In this document: in pieces, positions 21,743 through 32,468 of the stretch
Position numbering within the stretch: the stretch's first letter is position 1
How the letters are laid out: each line of letters begins with the position of its first letter
Origin: Patiria miniata
Taxonomy: Eukaryota; Echinodermata; Asteroidea; Valvatida; Asterinidae
Length of the DNA stretch: 64,000 nucleotides
NCBI RefSeq assembly: GCF_015706575.1
Contig: NW_024037058.1
Span: forward strand, 5,201,754 to 5,265,753
Direction: 5' to 3'
Translations under genes and position numbers: made by a program
The notes under the pieces: model-generated
What the model was told of the DNA's origin: nothing
The model's input: the letters and a program-made list of their open reading frames with translations, nothing else
The model's database searches: none

Positions 21743-22204
21743 GATCCAAACTGTATCTGTACATAGTGATAAAATTAAAATAGAAATGTTCGCGGCATGA
21801 CCATGCAGTTACGCCAGGAAAATGACACAGCGGAATTGTTGTACAGGTATAGGTGTTGACCACATCCAAACGCCAACGACCGATAATTTGGAATTGCAGT
21901 TAGGGACCCTGAAAGTTGCGGTCGTAATGCAATAAACGTGTCCGCACGGGACAGATACAAGAAATCTGTAGTTGGGTCTGGAAATTATTTACTTTGGAAA
22001 ATAGCCCACAACTGATGGATAATTTGCTATAGTAGAAGAGCCTATGTAGACCCAGTAGTGAAAAATATACAATAAATTCACAATTGACTCCAACGTCTCT
22101 GGTAAAACATTGGGAGATAGGTGTGTAGGAAAATTTAGAAATATTTTCAATCCGACCGACACTTGTCGATAATTGGGCGATAATAAGGCGATAAAAAATG
22201 TCGG

Positions 22205-23800
22205 TTACTGACTGAGATGGAAAACGGGAAGAGGCGTCATAAACAATTCCGCACTCGGCGCGGCCTGTCGAAAACGATCCATCTGGAAACGTGATAGAGA
22301 GTCAGCAATAACATTGAATCGACCGGGAACATGGACCGCCTTGAAAGAAATATTATGGCATAGACACTGACAGACGAATGAACGGACTAGCTGCATAAGT
22401 TTGTCACATCGCGACGATTGCTTGTTAATAATATGAACTACAGCGCTGTTGTCAGTGCGGAATATGACTTTGCGATTTGCGAGAAATGACCCCCAGCAAT
22501 AAACAGCTACGACCAAAGGATAGAATTCTAAGTATGCTATCGACAGAGGTGACTGACCTATCGATTCGGGCCATCTCCCTTGAAACCACTTCCCTTGGAA
22601 GTACGCCCCGTACCCTATACTACCGGCGGCATCTGTGTAAAGCTCAAGTGTGTCATTTGACTCCCAGCCATTAGTCAGAAACGGAGAAACCCCATTAAAA
22701 TGGTCAAGGAAATAAAGCCACATCATGAGGTCCATTTTAGCCCCATGATTAAGGCGCACCTTGTGATGCGGCTGAGATAAACCCCGGGTTAAAGCGATGA
22801 GTCGCCGCAGAAATGCACGTCCCGGAGCGACCGCTTTACACACAAAGTTAAGGGAGCCTACCAGGGATTGTACTTCAACCAATGTTAGCTTAGATTGACG
22901 CAGTGCCTTAGAAAGTTGTTGGCGAAGAGCCTGCACCTTTAACTCAGGAACTCTAACCTGCTGTTGGTGAGAGTCTATATCTAAGCCTAGATAAGTAATT
23001 GTTTGCGATGGGCCCGCTGTTTTCTCTTCAGCAATTGGTCCCCCCAAACGCGCACATACCACTTTAAAAGCTGGGAGTGAATCATGACATGCATTTAGAG
23101 AATGACCAACAAAAAGAAAGTCGTCCAAATAGTGGGTTATTAGCGATGTGGTGGCCATCTGTTTGGTCATGAACTCAAGGAAAGTGCTAAATGTTTCGAA
23201 CAGAGAGCAAGATATGGAACAGCCCATCGGTAAACATCTATCATAGTAATACAACCCTTGAAACGTAAACCCAAGTAGTTCATAGTCAGATGGGGCTACT
23301 GGGAGTAAACGGAATGCAGACTTAATGTCCGATTTTGCCAGCCAGGCGTTGGGTCCTGCCTCCATGACTAATTCTACTGCCCTATCAAAAGTTGCATAAT
23401 GTACGACACATTTGTCTTTGTGTATGTAATCATTGATAGATGTTCCTTCGGGATAGGATAAGTGGTGAATAAGTCGAAAGGAGTTGGGCTGTTGTTTAGG
23501 CACCAAGCCGATGGGGGAACACTGCAGATTGGGAAGTGGGGGTTTGTCAAAGGGACCCGCAACGCGACCTAAGCTAATTTCCTTATTGATCTTTTCAATG
23601 ACTATTTTGGGCTGTTGTGAGGCGGAGGAAAGGCATTTTGCCTCACGCGACACACGGGGACCTTGGTAATGTAAAGTAAACCCATCAGAAAATCCTACAC
23701 GTAGTAATTCCGCCGCTCTAACATCGGGGTAAACGGAAAGCCATTCGGTTAAAATGTCAAATTTAATTGGGGTTGGAAGAACGAAAAATGGCTCCAGCAC
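22205..23800 (-). CDS. DIRS1-type reverse transcriptase / RNase H
   Basis: The 531-residue frame has RT motifs in order: SPIGLVPK, WLAKSDIKSAFR (first Asp), the palm box HYLDDFLFVG, and TYLGLDID. RNase H follows with ELYTDAAGSIGYGAYF, the Glu in YLEFYP, FRTDNSAVVHIINKQSS and IADSLSR, giving a full acidic set. It lacks protease and integrase, unlike Ty3/gypsy. The start shown is GTG; the frame is open upstream to a TAG at 23860-23858, with no ATG before the RT domain. It overlaps the Gag frame by up to 95 nt in a +1 (or -2) relation, so it is probably made as a frameshift fusion. Confidence 0.85.
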   Translation of the reverse strand: MLEPFFVLPTPIKFDILTEWLSVYPDVRAAELLRVGFSDGFTLHYQGPRVSREAKCLSSASQQPKIVIEKINKEISLGRVAGPFDKPPLPNLQCSPIGLVPKQQPNSFRLIHHLSYPEGTSINDYIHKDKCVVHYATFDRAVELVMEAGPNAWLAKSDIKSAFRLLPVAPSDYELLGFTFQGLYYYDRCLPMGCSISCSLFETFSTFLEFMTKQMATTSLITHYLDDFLFVGHSLNACHDSLPAFKVVCARLGGPIAEEKTAGPSQTITYLGLDIDSHQQQVRVPELKVQALRQQLSKALRQSKLTLVEVQSLVGSLNFVCKAVAPGRAFLRRLIALTRGLSQPHHKVRLNHGAKMDLMMWLYFLDHFNGVSPFLTNGWESNDTLELYTDAAGSIGYGAYFQGKWFQGRWPESIGQSPLSIAYLEFYPLVVAVYCWGSFLANRKVIFRTDNSAVVHIINKQSSRCDKLMQLVRSFVCQCLCHNISFKAVHVPGRFNVIADSLSRFQMDRFRQAAPSAELFMTPLPVFHLSQ

Positions 23801-25037
23801 GCGATTCTCTGGCTCTAGCCCCCTGTGAAGCCGCTGGAGGGGGGTTCCTAGTACTAGCTACGCCAGCAGTTTTGTGCTGCGCAGAAGTCATCCCTGAAGA
23901 GGGCTGCCGTTTCGGCTCGAAAAAACCTACCCGGCAAGTTAGCGCTCCATGGCCAAAACGGTTACAACTTGTGCACTTATGAGCGAATTCACAATTCGCC
24001 CAGTGGCAACCCTTCGCCTGGTTAAAGGCGAAGCAGAAACCATCGCCTTTGGATGAACGATGTGCAAAAGTGGCACCAGAACTAGGTGGTGCAGATGGAG
24101 TGGAATTGGCGAGTACGGCAGCGGCTGCTACCGTAACCCACAACTCCATGTCAATGGCCCCCCAAGAACGGCTCGGATTAGCTTCTTGGCGCAGACGAAA
24201 CTGCTTGTCATACGCGCGCCATCCTAAGCCGCTAAATTGGGAGGCAGCCATCCTCACCGTCTCCGCGTACTTGAGTAATTCTCCTACCCAGAGAGGGTGG
24301 CGCACCGCAAAAATGGCCGTAAAGGAGTGAAAGGCAGTGAGCCATTTGCCAATGGTATCGAGTTTCCTTTTAGGAGACTCGGGCTTGCAAACAATAGCCC
24401 CATTTTCAAGCGCTAACTTTAATGTTTTATCACTTGGTTGCACCAGAGAAGTCGCGGCCGGATCATGAAAAAGTAAGGAAAGATCTATGTACTTCCCACT
24501 CCAAATTTTCTCTTTAACCCCAATGGGTACTTGAAACCCTAACAGAGCCTCGCCCTGGCCTGAAAAGACCGGGTCGGGCCTATACAAATTCTGCTCAAGT
24601 GCTGGCATGACTGGGGCCGGTACAGGCCGAAAATCGCCAAGCTGGGAGACGGAACCGTCAACCCGTGCAAAATTACTAGAACTATTAATATTACTACTAC
24701 TATCTAGTGAGCCAATCGTGGCTGGCTCGCAAAAAGAAGCCTGATTAATGTTCATTGCAGGCAAAGATGACACCCCAGACTCACCCCGCCTTGCTTGTTG
24801 GCTCTCAGATCCACTCGGTCCTGGTGCAGGTTCGATCGGCAGCTCCGGTTGTCCTAACGCCGGGTGCTGACTTCTGACCACCGGCGTCGGCACATCGTCA
24901 ATCCGAACACGACGTGCCCTCACCCCAGACTGCGTGGCCCGTGTACGGGGTCTCCCGCGCTGCCTCCTGCCAATGCCGGCATCCATCCTGTTCGCAGCTG
25001 GAGTTGCTGGAGTTGATGACCGGGTGGATTTAGGCAT
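23763..25037 (-). CDS. Gag-like protein with CCHC zinc knuckle (DIRS-like element)
   Basis: The 424-residue protein starts at a genuine ATG. Residues 1-165 are Pro/Ser/Arg-rich and probably disordered. The middle has a capsid-like region with WRAYDKQFRLR and WGAIDMELW, a pattern I associate with DIRS/Ngaro Gag proteins. A Cys/His cluster near residue 345-385 contains a CCCH-like run and a perfect zinc knuckle, CTSCNRFGHGALTC (C-x2-C-x4-H-x4-C). It ends at TAA 23765-23763 inside the start of the RT frame. It is expected to package element RNA. Confidence 0.75.
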   Translation of the reverse strand: MPKSTRSSTPATPAANRMDAGIGRRQRGRPRTRATQSGVRARRVRIDDVPTPVVRSQHPALGQPELPIEPAPGPSGSESQQARRGESGVSSLPAMNINQASFCEPATIGSLDSSSNINSSSNFARVDGSVSQLGDFRPVPAPVMPALEQNLYRPDPVFSGQGEALLGFQVPIGVKEKIWSGKYIDLSLLFHDPAATSLVQPSDKTLKLALENGAIVCKPESPKRKLDTIGKWLTAFHSFTAIFAVRHPLWVGELLKYAETVRMAASQFSGLGWRAYDKQFRLRQEANPSRSWGAIDMELWVTVAAAAVLANSTPSAPPSSGATFAHRSSKGDGFCFAFNQAKGCHWANCEFAHKCTSCNRFGHGALTCRVGFFEPKRQPSSGMTSAQHKTAGVASTRNPPPAASQGARARESRAGAIFRSSNPN

Positions 25038-25367
25038 TCTTGGAAGTTACTCAATGAGATCCAACGTCAACCAGACAACGAAACTACTTTAAGAAATTCG
25101 AAGACAACTTCGGATAAATTTCGAAGTATAACTTGAAGCTGAACAGGAGAATAGCTATAACGATGTTTCCACATTCAGTTACTGCAACGAAGTGGTCTTC
25201 TCCACGTGACAACAGCCCACACCTTGCCTCTGTCTAACCACGTTGCTGCTGGGCTAGCCAATCCGCTCATTAATGCATTATTCATGATCTCCAATAAATC
25301 AATAAACATAAAAACCATTCGTGCTGCGTGTAAGATATTTTATCGTTCAGTCGATAAAATTGATTAT

Positions 25368-26750
25368 ATAAATTTGGGGTCCACTTTTTCCCGTCTCTAT
25401 ACGTCTGACATGTACGATTTTGTAATTGAAGATGCACTCCTTTATGTGTGTACTCTTTCCTCCAAGAATGCTACCTACTCAACAAATATTAATTAGTTTG
25501 AAGTCATTTTCAATGGCACTTGAATGGCAAATGATAAATGTTGGAGGTTGCAGGGACAGGAAAAATGTCCGACTTTGGGCCCTAAATGTATAGAATGACC
25601 TACTTGTGAGAGGTTCCGTATCAGTACAATAATAGTTTAGTTTATTCCATAAATGATTGAGGCTTTTGATTCTTTGAATAAGTATTGGTTTGCTAAATGC
25701 TGATAGACCAAGTAGTCTAAATGAAGCAATGAGCATTTGCTTTAATTACAGAATATCTCTCCAAGAGAGCACAGCTTCCATGACAACAATGGCATTTCAG
25801 CAATGATCTAAACTCTCTTATTTTACCAATCAGCATCTGGAACTTTCTTAAGGTACCAGCGGCATAACTAGGGTTGGAAGGTTTTTGTATTAAAGTAAAA
25901 GGATAATTTTATTTTTCATGGGCTTTTGTTTTTTTAAAGACTTTGGAATAGTAGTTTCTATTGAAAAGATGGATACAAAGAAAATGGAATGTCATCGGCG
26001 TTTTCTTGTGTGGAAAAGGTCAAGACACACTCAGATTTACAGTATTTTAGGGGGAACACTGGGACATTGAAAACATCTAAACAGTAAAGTGTTTATATTG
26101 TGTATGATTGGTCCAAAAGATTATAGCGGGCAGCTATTGAAAACATACATTTGTACAAACTCAACTACCCAGAGTGTAATCAAGTTGTGCGGTTCTTCTA
26201 ATACTTTGTAGATTAAATGAGATTAAAAACATTGTTAATTTGTGAAATAAATATATATATGTACAAGTCAAAGGCAGCTTGCATAAATGAAGGTTATTTT
26301 TTTCATATTTCAGGTTTGATTCTACATGTTTTGGAAAATAGGCAAACGGATTTGTAATTGTTTTCGTTAATTGAACACGTAAACATCACATCCTTAGCAT
26401 CACGTAACATATCGTTACAGCCCATGTGACACAGCCTAATTTGCTAACATAATTCACAACGTAAAAGCATAATAGATGTCGTGTCTAGGTTTTACTAGAT
26501 GTACATGACAACGGGTTTAAGAACCAATATAGAAGGCGCCTGCTGAATGGTCTCGAGGTCAATTAGACGCAGTCTTGTTTTGCATAATAATCGACGAATC
26601 TCTCGGATATCATAGATCCTTACTTTACAAGGGGATATTACATAGACTACCTTAGCACCCATCCCGCCTACAGTTGAGAACAATTCACAATGCAGTGGGT
26701 GGGCGCAACAAGCGTTTGCCTCAAGAGGCCACTCTTTAGGCAACACTTAG
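25368..26750. repeat. Array-unit 3' flank after TRIM-B, second part
   Basis: Continuation of the unit after the DIRS-like insertion. It matches 11360-13870 with deletions, and 34915-35320. The minus-strand frame at 26746-26495 is not conserved as protein in the sister copies. No gene is called. Confidence 0.65.
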
Positions 26751-26772
26751 TAATTTCTACAAATTAACTTAC

Positions 26773-26869
26773 CTGTACATGGAAGTACATTGGGGAATCT
26801 GTTCTTATTTTTGCAGACAGGTTTCTTGGCTTCCTCACAGTTGACTGCCACTGACAAATCATATAGCAC
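26773..26869 (-). other. Receptor tyrosine phosphatase-like exon island (copy 2)
   Basis: Ninety-seven nt, open in the same frame as 13976-14072 and with the same donor (ACAG/GTAAGT). Relative to copy 1 the changes in the conserved part are synonymous (AAC/AAT, TTT/TTC); two conservative replacements fall in the N-terminal part. Confidence 0.45.
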
Positions 26870-27029
26870 CTACATTTCAAAGTGAACAAATTACATTGCT
26901 TTTTCTCTCTCTAGCTCGGAATTCAATTACAAATCAAGTTATCTTTGGCTGATTTAATCGTTTGCATATTCATTCTTCAGTAAGTGCACGGACAACATAG
27001 CCATACACCAGTATGGCAGAAATATAGAA

Positions 27030-27200
27030 CTGAGTCTGTGACTCGGACTTGAGTTTGACTTGTGCTGCAAATTCTCAGACTTAACTTCAAGTTACAATGG
27101 ATGATGACTCAAACTCGGCTCTCATGACTCAACTCGTGACTCAGACTTGACATCGGGGGCATGTCACTGGTGAGTCACATATCACTGACTCAACGAAACA
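27030..27200. repeat. GACTCA-rich degenerate simple repeat (second unit)
   Basis: Same pattern and position within the unit as 14230-14420. Confidence 0.55.
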
Positions 27201-27454
27201 TTTTTGACAAAACTGTCTGGTAATACATTTAGCTATTGCTGATCGAGTGCAAAATTTGGTTTGTTGTCGGTAACAATAGGTTGAAATAAAGCCCTTGTAT
27301 TCTGATACATTCGGCTTTGCAGTTACGAAAATGGGAAGATCTCATAACCTCACTTGAAATTATGTACACTACCGAAATTCATGCTATTTTTGGAGACTTT
27401 CAAATTTGTGAGTTCTCCAAATATCACTGAGCCAAACTTTTACTTTATACCTTT

Positions 27455-27520
27455 TAGGATCTTCCTTGTCTATCTGTTTTTGCAGTGTGGTAATGGTGTT
27501 CGGTAGTGACTGACCCAATA
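27455..27520 (-). other. Minus-strand exon-like island (copy 2 of 3)
   Basis: Keeps the peptide-coding core of 14677-14745, but the 3' part after IDK has changed and the GTGACT donor is lost, which suggests decay. Confidence 0.25.
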
Positions 27521-27839
27521 AGCACCAACCTTAGCCGGTCTGGTGGGCGTCATGTGTCACATCTCAGCGTCGCTGACCATGTGGTCTTGGTCCTTCTAGA
27601 GGGGATGTTGGTGTCAGAACCCCAGGAGCTAGAATCGTCATGGTCATGGGCCTAGGACCTGGGGAAAGGGAGGGGAGAATACAACATCAAATTTCACTGG
27701 TAAAATACTGTAAAAATAGTCATCCGTGTTAATTTTTGTAAACAGTTTTGTACATATTTCATGTTGTTCGAATGTTTAAACATTTAGCCAACATTATCAG
27801 GCTGCTGCTGACAGTGGCAAAGACTAATTTAACATTTTC

Positions 27840-27990
27840 CTGGATCAGAATCTCCTTGTCATTCCTCTGTTGGATAAAATCCTCCTCCTTGGTAACTTCA
27901 TGTAGGGATCTTGTACAGGGACCACATTCAGTCTGGAGTGGTGTCATAAACAAGCATGCAGATGAAACAACCGATTGTGTAAACTCAACC
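27840..27990 (-). other. Minus-strand exon-like island (copy 2 of 2)
   Basis: Same frame as 15045-15180. Here the upstream frame also joins without interruption, giving a 78-residue open frame (27995-27759). A broken third trace lies near 54350-54415. No protein family recognised. Confidence 0.25.
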
Positions 27991-28049
27991 TGCACACTGA
28001 TTGAGACCTCACCAAACCCACTAGCTTATGTCAGATGTCCGATAAGGTT

Positions 28050-29005
28050 AGCCCTGTTTTTTATTAAAACCTCAACACTTTCAATATTTTCAGCATCCAT
28101 AGCAAAAATAAAGTGAACAAAATCCATCTAGATTTCAAATTCAGAAAATACAACTTCTTAGGAAATTTTGCGTGCATTCAGGTGTAGCTCACGATGGAAG
28201 AGGTCCAGTATTTCAGATGTTGATGGAGATATATAAACCCATCAGATTTCTTCATTTAACTCTTGCAGGAATCTGGATGTTAATCTGGCAAAATCCTATT
28301 TAATTTCTATTTAAATTAGGTTTTTACCCTTTTTTCCTGCTAGATAATTGGTAAAAAAATCTATTTTTCAAACTGCATACTATTTTTCGTCTATTTTATT
28401 TCAATTATCCTTTCTAAAATTTATTCAGTTGTATTTTTTGCTTATTTCATGTATGTAAAGGACTGCTAAAAAATGCTCATTTATCAAATGTAGGCAAATG
28501 ACTGTGCATTACCGCCATGTGTGCACATTTCCAACATGAGAGATCATCTGCCATATGGATTTCTATGCTTTACATGTACGTGTATATTAAGTTGTAACCC
28601 TTGTTTGGATACTATTTTTATTTAAATGGCGTCCTATTTTTTTTAATAGCAACCTATTTTACCACAAAATTTTTTTACTATTTATTTCCCCTCTTTTTTG
28701 GGTGGTGGCGAAATGCAATGGAAAAAAATATATTAAACAAAATATATTTTATTCAACAGGAATTTAAAGAAAAAAATTCTCCATTTGTTTTTCAACCCAA
28801 GTGAGCAAATAGATTGCTGTAGAACAAAACTAAATTAACACTAAAACATTATTTTCAGGCTGAAATTTGAAAATCACCAGGGCTGATTACTGCTCAAATA
28901 GCATTTGTCTTCTGATTCCATTTTTGTGGGGTCACCGGGGTCATGGAAACACTGACTGATATTTCTACACAGGAAACCTGCACCGGATGTGAGCAGAAAG
29001 TATCC
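28050..29005. repeat. AT-rich intergenic block shared with the TRIM-B unit
   Basis: Near-identical counterpart of 15300-16250. The low divergence over this noncoding DNA is the main evidence that the B and C units duplicated recently. Confidence 0.65.
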
Positions 29006-29009
29006 GGTA

Positions 29010-29204
29010 CAGTTCATGTATACACGGACTCCAACAGCTTCTTAAAATAGAACTGGGAATTTACGCACTGTGTGTAATGATAGTTCAACATTCATGTTCA
29101 TGTACAATGTATTGCATTCACATCAAACTGTGTAAACTACAGATACTGCGTCATCTTTCAGAAGGATAAGTTTGAATTTCTTTCTAAAACTAACTTTAAT
29201 TCAG
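29010..29204 (+). other. Candidate class II noncoding leader exon of TRIM-C
   Basis: Ends in TTCAG/GTAAGTG (GT at 29205), matching the TRIM-B leader. It would join the acceptor at 30401-30402. Confidence 0.45.
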
Positions 29205-29927
29205 GTAAGTGTATTTTATGTTGTTCACGTATTTAATGACATTTGTTAAGAATCATGGAACAATATGCCAGTTTGTGCAGCATTGATCTTACCAAAGAGA
29301 GAGTCAATGCTCGAATGCATAATACTCTTAGATCTGCACAAACACTTTGTGTTCAGTCTACCTTGAGAGGACTAAAACTATCCTTGATCCTACATTTGAA
29401 CCTGAAATGATAGTTCAAAAGTTGAACAAAGAACTTGATAAAGTGGAGTTTGAAACCTATGACCTGCAGATTACTGTACTGACACTCTACTAACTGAGCA
29501 TTATCCCGGACCAGCCCTATGGTGGCGGTTCCCCAATTTGAAATTGTCTTTGCTCAAGGGGCACTAGTCAGAAGTCGTGGGTAGATTGATGCCATGTAGC
29601 CAGGGATCATGCCCAAACTCACATTCGCAATGCTGCAAACCCTGGCAATAGCAAACAAATATTATTCATAGCAGATATGGCTCTTTGTTTCAAACTTTCA
29701 AATAGACTAAACAGTTGGGGAACTGTGTAGGTACGTTGAAATGAATTAAAATTGTTGAACATTTTAAACCAGGAGCTGTGATGAACATCATGCTACTTTG
29801 TGCTAATAAACCTAACTGTAACTAAAATGGCCAAAAATCATTTTACCTCCACTTTTTTCCTATTAATTCAGGGGAATAACTAAGGGTAAAATTTTGGGGG
29901 GCTAAAAACAATTTTGGGGGTTAAAGA

Positions 29928-30211
29928 CCTGGGCGTCGCAAGGATTTTTTTTCTGTGGGGAAGGGGGGGGGGGGGGGGCGAAGCAAATTTTTCCCCAAAA
30001 TTCCTCAACTTTTTCATTATATTCTCAATTTATCACTTTTCCGAGCGTGAGAAGGGGAGCATTTGCCCTCCCCCATCAAATTAACAGCAATATGGCTTCG
30101 TACCTCTTTTTTCCTTTTTTTCTCCTTTTTCCATTCCCCCCCCCCCCCCGATTTCCGAGGGGGGGGGGGGGGGGCAAGTGACTCCTTGCCCCCCCCCTTC
30201 GCCACGCCCAT
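29928..30211. mobile_element. G-tract TIR element (MITE-like) in the TRIM-C intron
   Basis: The ends form an imperfect inverted repeat (TGGGCGTCGCAAGG at the left, complementary to GCCACGCCCA at the right). Inside are a long G-run (about 29960-29979) and a hairpin of 14 C (30136-30149), a 9-nt loop region and 16 G (30159-30174). It lies about 225 nt before the TRIM-C start codon, just upstream of the acceptor. TRIM-B has a truncated copy at the same place, so the insertion predates the B/C duplication. Confidence 0.55.
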
Positions 30212-30437
30212 GGTTAAACAGTGGGGCCACCAATCGCAAGTGCCTCCCTGCACATTGGAGTTATGTCAATGTTTTAAATTAATTACATATTACGTAAACC
30301 CAAGAACTGAGAAAACAAAACATGTTGACAATGTTTGAGATGAGTAATAGGATCATTTTATAGATTGAAGTGAACCTTTGACACTTTTATCCATTTTCTT
30401 AGGTTAAAAACAACACTTGATTCTTCAAGAAGTCAAG

Positions 30438-32468
30438 ATGGCATTTAGAGTTACAGCCCAATCAGTGTTAGAGAAGATTAGTGTGGATCATCTGGAATGC
30501 TCCATCTGCACCAACCGTTTCAGGCAGCCCAAACTGCTGGACTGTTTGCATAGTTTTTGCCTGCAATGCCTCCACGACCTCAGACAGAGCCAAGATCCTA
30601 GTGGTACAAAGCTGACATGTCCTCTGTGCAGACGTGAAACCATGTTGAAAGGGTCTGGGGTTGCTGATCTCCCGAATAACTTTGCATTCAGTGCCCTGGT
30701 GGAGGAAGTTACAATGCAGGAAAACCTACTGGAAGGTCAAGGGTCAAAAATTAAATGTCAAAACTGTGATGAGGAGAATCAGGCAGTTTCGAGATGCATG
30801 GACTGTGATAATTTCCTGTGTGAAGAATGTCAAAAGGCTCATGGACGTATGGCTGTCATGAAATCTCATAAAATCTATACACTGGCTCAATTTCAATCAG
30901 GAGAGATTGTCTACAAGAGTAAACTAAGAGAAGAAGTTCCTAAATGTGGCAAGCATCCAGATCAGAATCTCAATGTCTACTGCAACACATGCCAGCAAGT
31001 CATTTGCACAACTTGCTCGGTACTTGATCATGCAAAACACTCACTCACTGGATTACCTGAGGCGGCAGAGAAATGTAAGAAGAAGGTCACAGAAATGGTC
31101 CAGAAAAGTGAAAGAAGAAAAACACAATTGAGCACTACCATCAAGGAGACGTCCAAATCTCGCGAGGAGCTGGACGCCATGTTTGCCAACACTCAAAAGA
31201 AAATCTCCAAAAAGGCTCAACAGGAGATTGCTAAGCTCCAACAGGAGGTTGCAAAGATCCAAAAGGAGATTACAAAGATCCAAAAGGAAGAACAGAAATT
31301 GTTGAAAGAGACAGACACAATTTATAAAGACAAAACCATAGCTTTTGAAGCTGTTCAAGCAACCAACAGGAAAGAGGTAACACAGACAGAGCACAAGCTG
31401 GAGGAGGTCAAACAACTCATGAATCAAGCAAGTTGCTATGAGATTCTTGAACTTCAACAGAAGCTCTTGCATAACCTCAGTGAATTGACAGGGAAACAGC
31501 CACAGCAAGTTCCTGACAAGTTGACCTTCATGGACTTTGAGGAAGGTGAGAGGTCACTTGGGAGACTCATTCTGGAGGAAGAGCCACAGGCTGCAGCAAA
31601 GCAATCACCAAGACCTGAAAGATCATATATGAAGGAGAAATGGGAACTGAAGACTGATGTCAAGAACTTTGGATTAAGACACACATCTATATCACATGTT
31701 GCAGCACTCTCTAGCAATAAAATACTTGCACTATCTAATGCAATTATTGACCCTACATCCCCATGGGGTATGCAAAATGAACATGCAATATTCACAGTTT
31801 CAATTCCCAAAAGTCATCAGGAACCATCTCCTATCCCACAAAGGCTACAGACATTTGGACTCAAAAATGATCTAAGGTGCATTGCAGTGAGCAAGGATGA
31901 CACACTCCTTGCTCTAGATGGTGCATTAGTCAAGGTCTTCAACAAGCAACATCTGCTCCTCCATCAAAAATTCACACCAGGTAGAGGGTCAGACAGCCAA
32001 CCAACATGCCTTGCAGTGGATGATAGCAATCTGATAGCAGTGGGTTACAGAAGCAAGGATGAGATATCTCTACACAACTCAGATGGATCCCTCATCAGGA
32101 GACTGCCTGCTCCAATGATAGAGGATTATCTGACAATGTACAATCACCGCCTAATCTACACAATATCCTACAAGAAAAGGTTGGTATGTGTAGACTACTA
32201 TGGTGCCAGTGTATTCTCAGTTGACATGACCAGCAACATGCCCGGCTGGGGTTGGTACCCTACTGGTGTGTGCTGTGACAGTGATGGCAGCATCTATGTT
32301 GCTGTGTGCGGACATCCAACAGGCGATATTCTGCATTACAGTCCTGATGGCAAGTACATTGGATGTGTGATCAAGGGATGTAGTAATCCATATGGCATCA
32401 CATTCACACCAGAGGGTGATCTGGTAGTGGCTGCAGGAGAGTCTGTACAGGTCTATCACCGAGTGTAA
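30438..32468 (+). CDS. TRIM-C: RING/B-box/coiled-coil/NHL-like E3 ubiquitin ligase
   Basis: Predicted 676-residue sister of TRIM-B. All RING ligands (residues 21-64) and both B-boxes are intact. The coiled coil has three 7-residue units (residues 264-284; DNA 31227-31289). The NHL-like part differs from TRIM-B mainly in its first segment (DNA about 31660-31860), which has indels and dense replacements, and in one extra Lys codon before the FTPGRGSDS loop. ATG 30438 is 35 nt after the acceptor TTCTTAG; the open extension to 30417 begins with TTG and is not used. The N-terminal half is nearly identical to TRIM-B, consistent with recent duplication or conversion. Confidence 0.9.
   Translation: MAFRVTAQSVLEKISVDHLECSICTNRFRQPKLLDCLHSFCLQCLHDLRQSQDPSGTKLTCPLCRRETMLKGSGVADLPNNFAFSALVEEVTMQENLLEGQGSKIKCQNCDEENQAVSRCMDCDNFLCEECQKAHGRMAVMKSHKIYTLAQFQSGEIVYKSKLREEVPKCGKHPDQNLNVYCNTCQQVICTTCSVLDHAKHSLTGLPEAAEKCKKKVTEMVQKSERRKTQLSTTIKETSKSREELDAMFANTQKKISKKAQQEIAKLQQEVAKIQKEITKIQKEEQKLLKETDTIYKDKTIAFEAVQATNRKEVTQTEHKLEEVKQLMNQASCYEILELQQKLLHNLSELTGKQPQQVPDKLTFMDFEEGERSLGRLILEEEPQAAAKQSPRPERSYMKEKWELKTDVKNFGLRHTSISHVAALSSNKILALSNAIIDPTSPWGMQNEHAIFTVSIPKSHQEPSPIPQRLQTFGLKNDLRCIAVSKDDTLLALDGALVKVFNKQHLLLHQKFTPGRGSDSQPTCLAVDDSNLIAVGYRSKDEISLHNSDGSLIRRLPAPMIEDYLTMYNHRLIYTISYKKRLVCVDYYGASVFSVDMTSNMPGWGWYPTGVCCDSDGSIYVAVCGHPTGDILHYSPDGKYIGCVIKGCSNPYGITFTPEGDLVVAAGESVQVYHRV

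Larger units (their letters stand above)
20521..25367 (-). mobile_element. DIRS/Ngaro-like retroelement with SGNH hydrolase-like ORF
   Basis: About 4.85 kb inserted into the TRIM-B 3' flank; the empty site is visible after TRIM-A and TRIM-C. All ORFs run on the minus strand: Gag-like (25037-23763), RT/RNase H (from about 23857 to 22205) and an SGNH hydrolase-like frame (about 21756-21212). No LTRs are present. The RT and RNase H resemble the DIRS1 type. SGNH domains are, to my knowledge, reported in Ngaro-type members. I find no tyrosine recombinase with its R-H-R-Y residues, although 460 bp (22204-21743) and 690 bp (21211-20521) remain. Intact long frames suggest a young copy. Exact termini are uncertain by a few bases. 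Confidence 0.75.
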
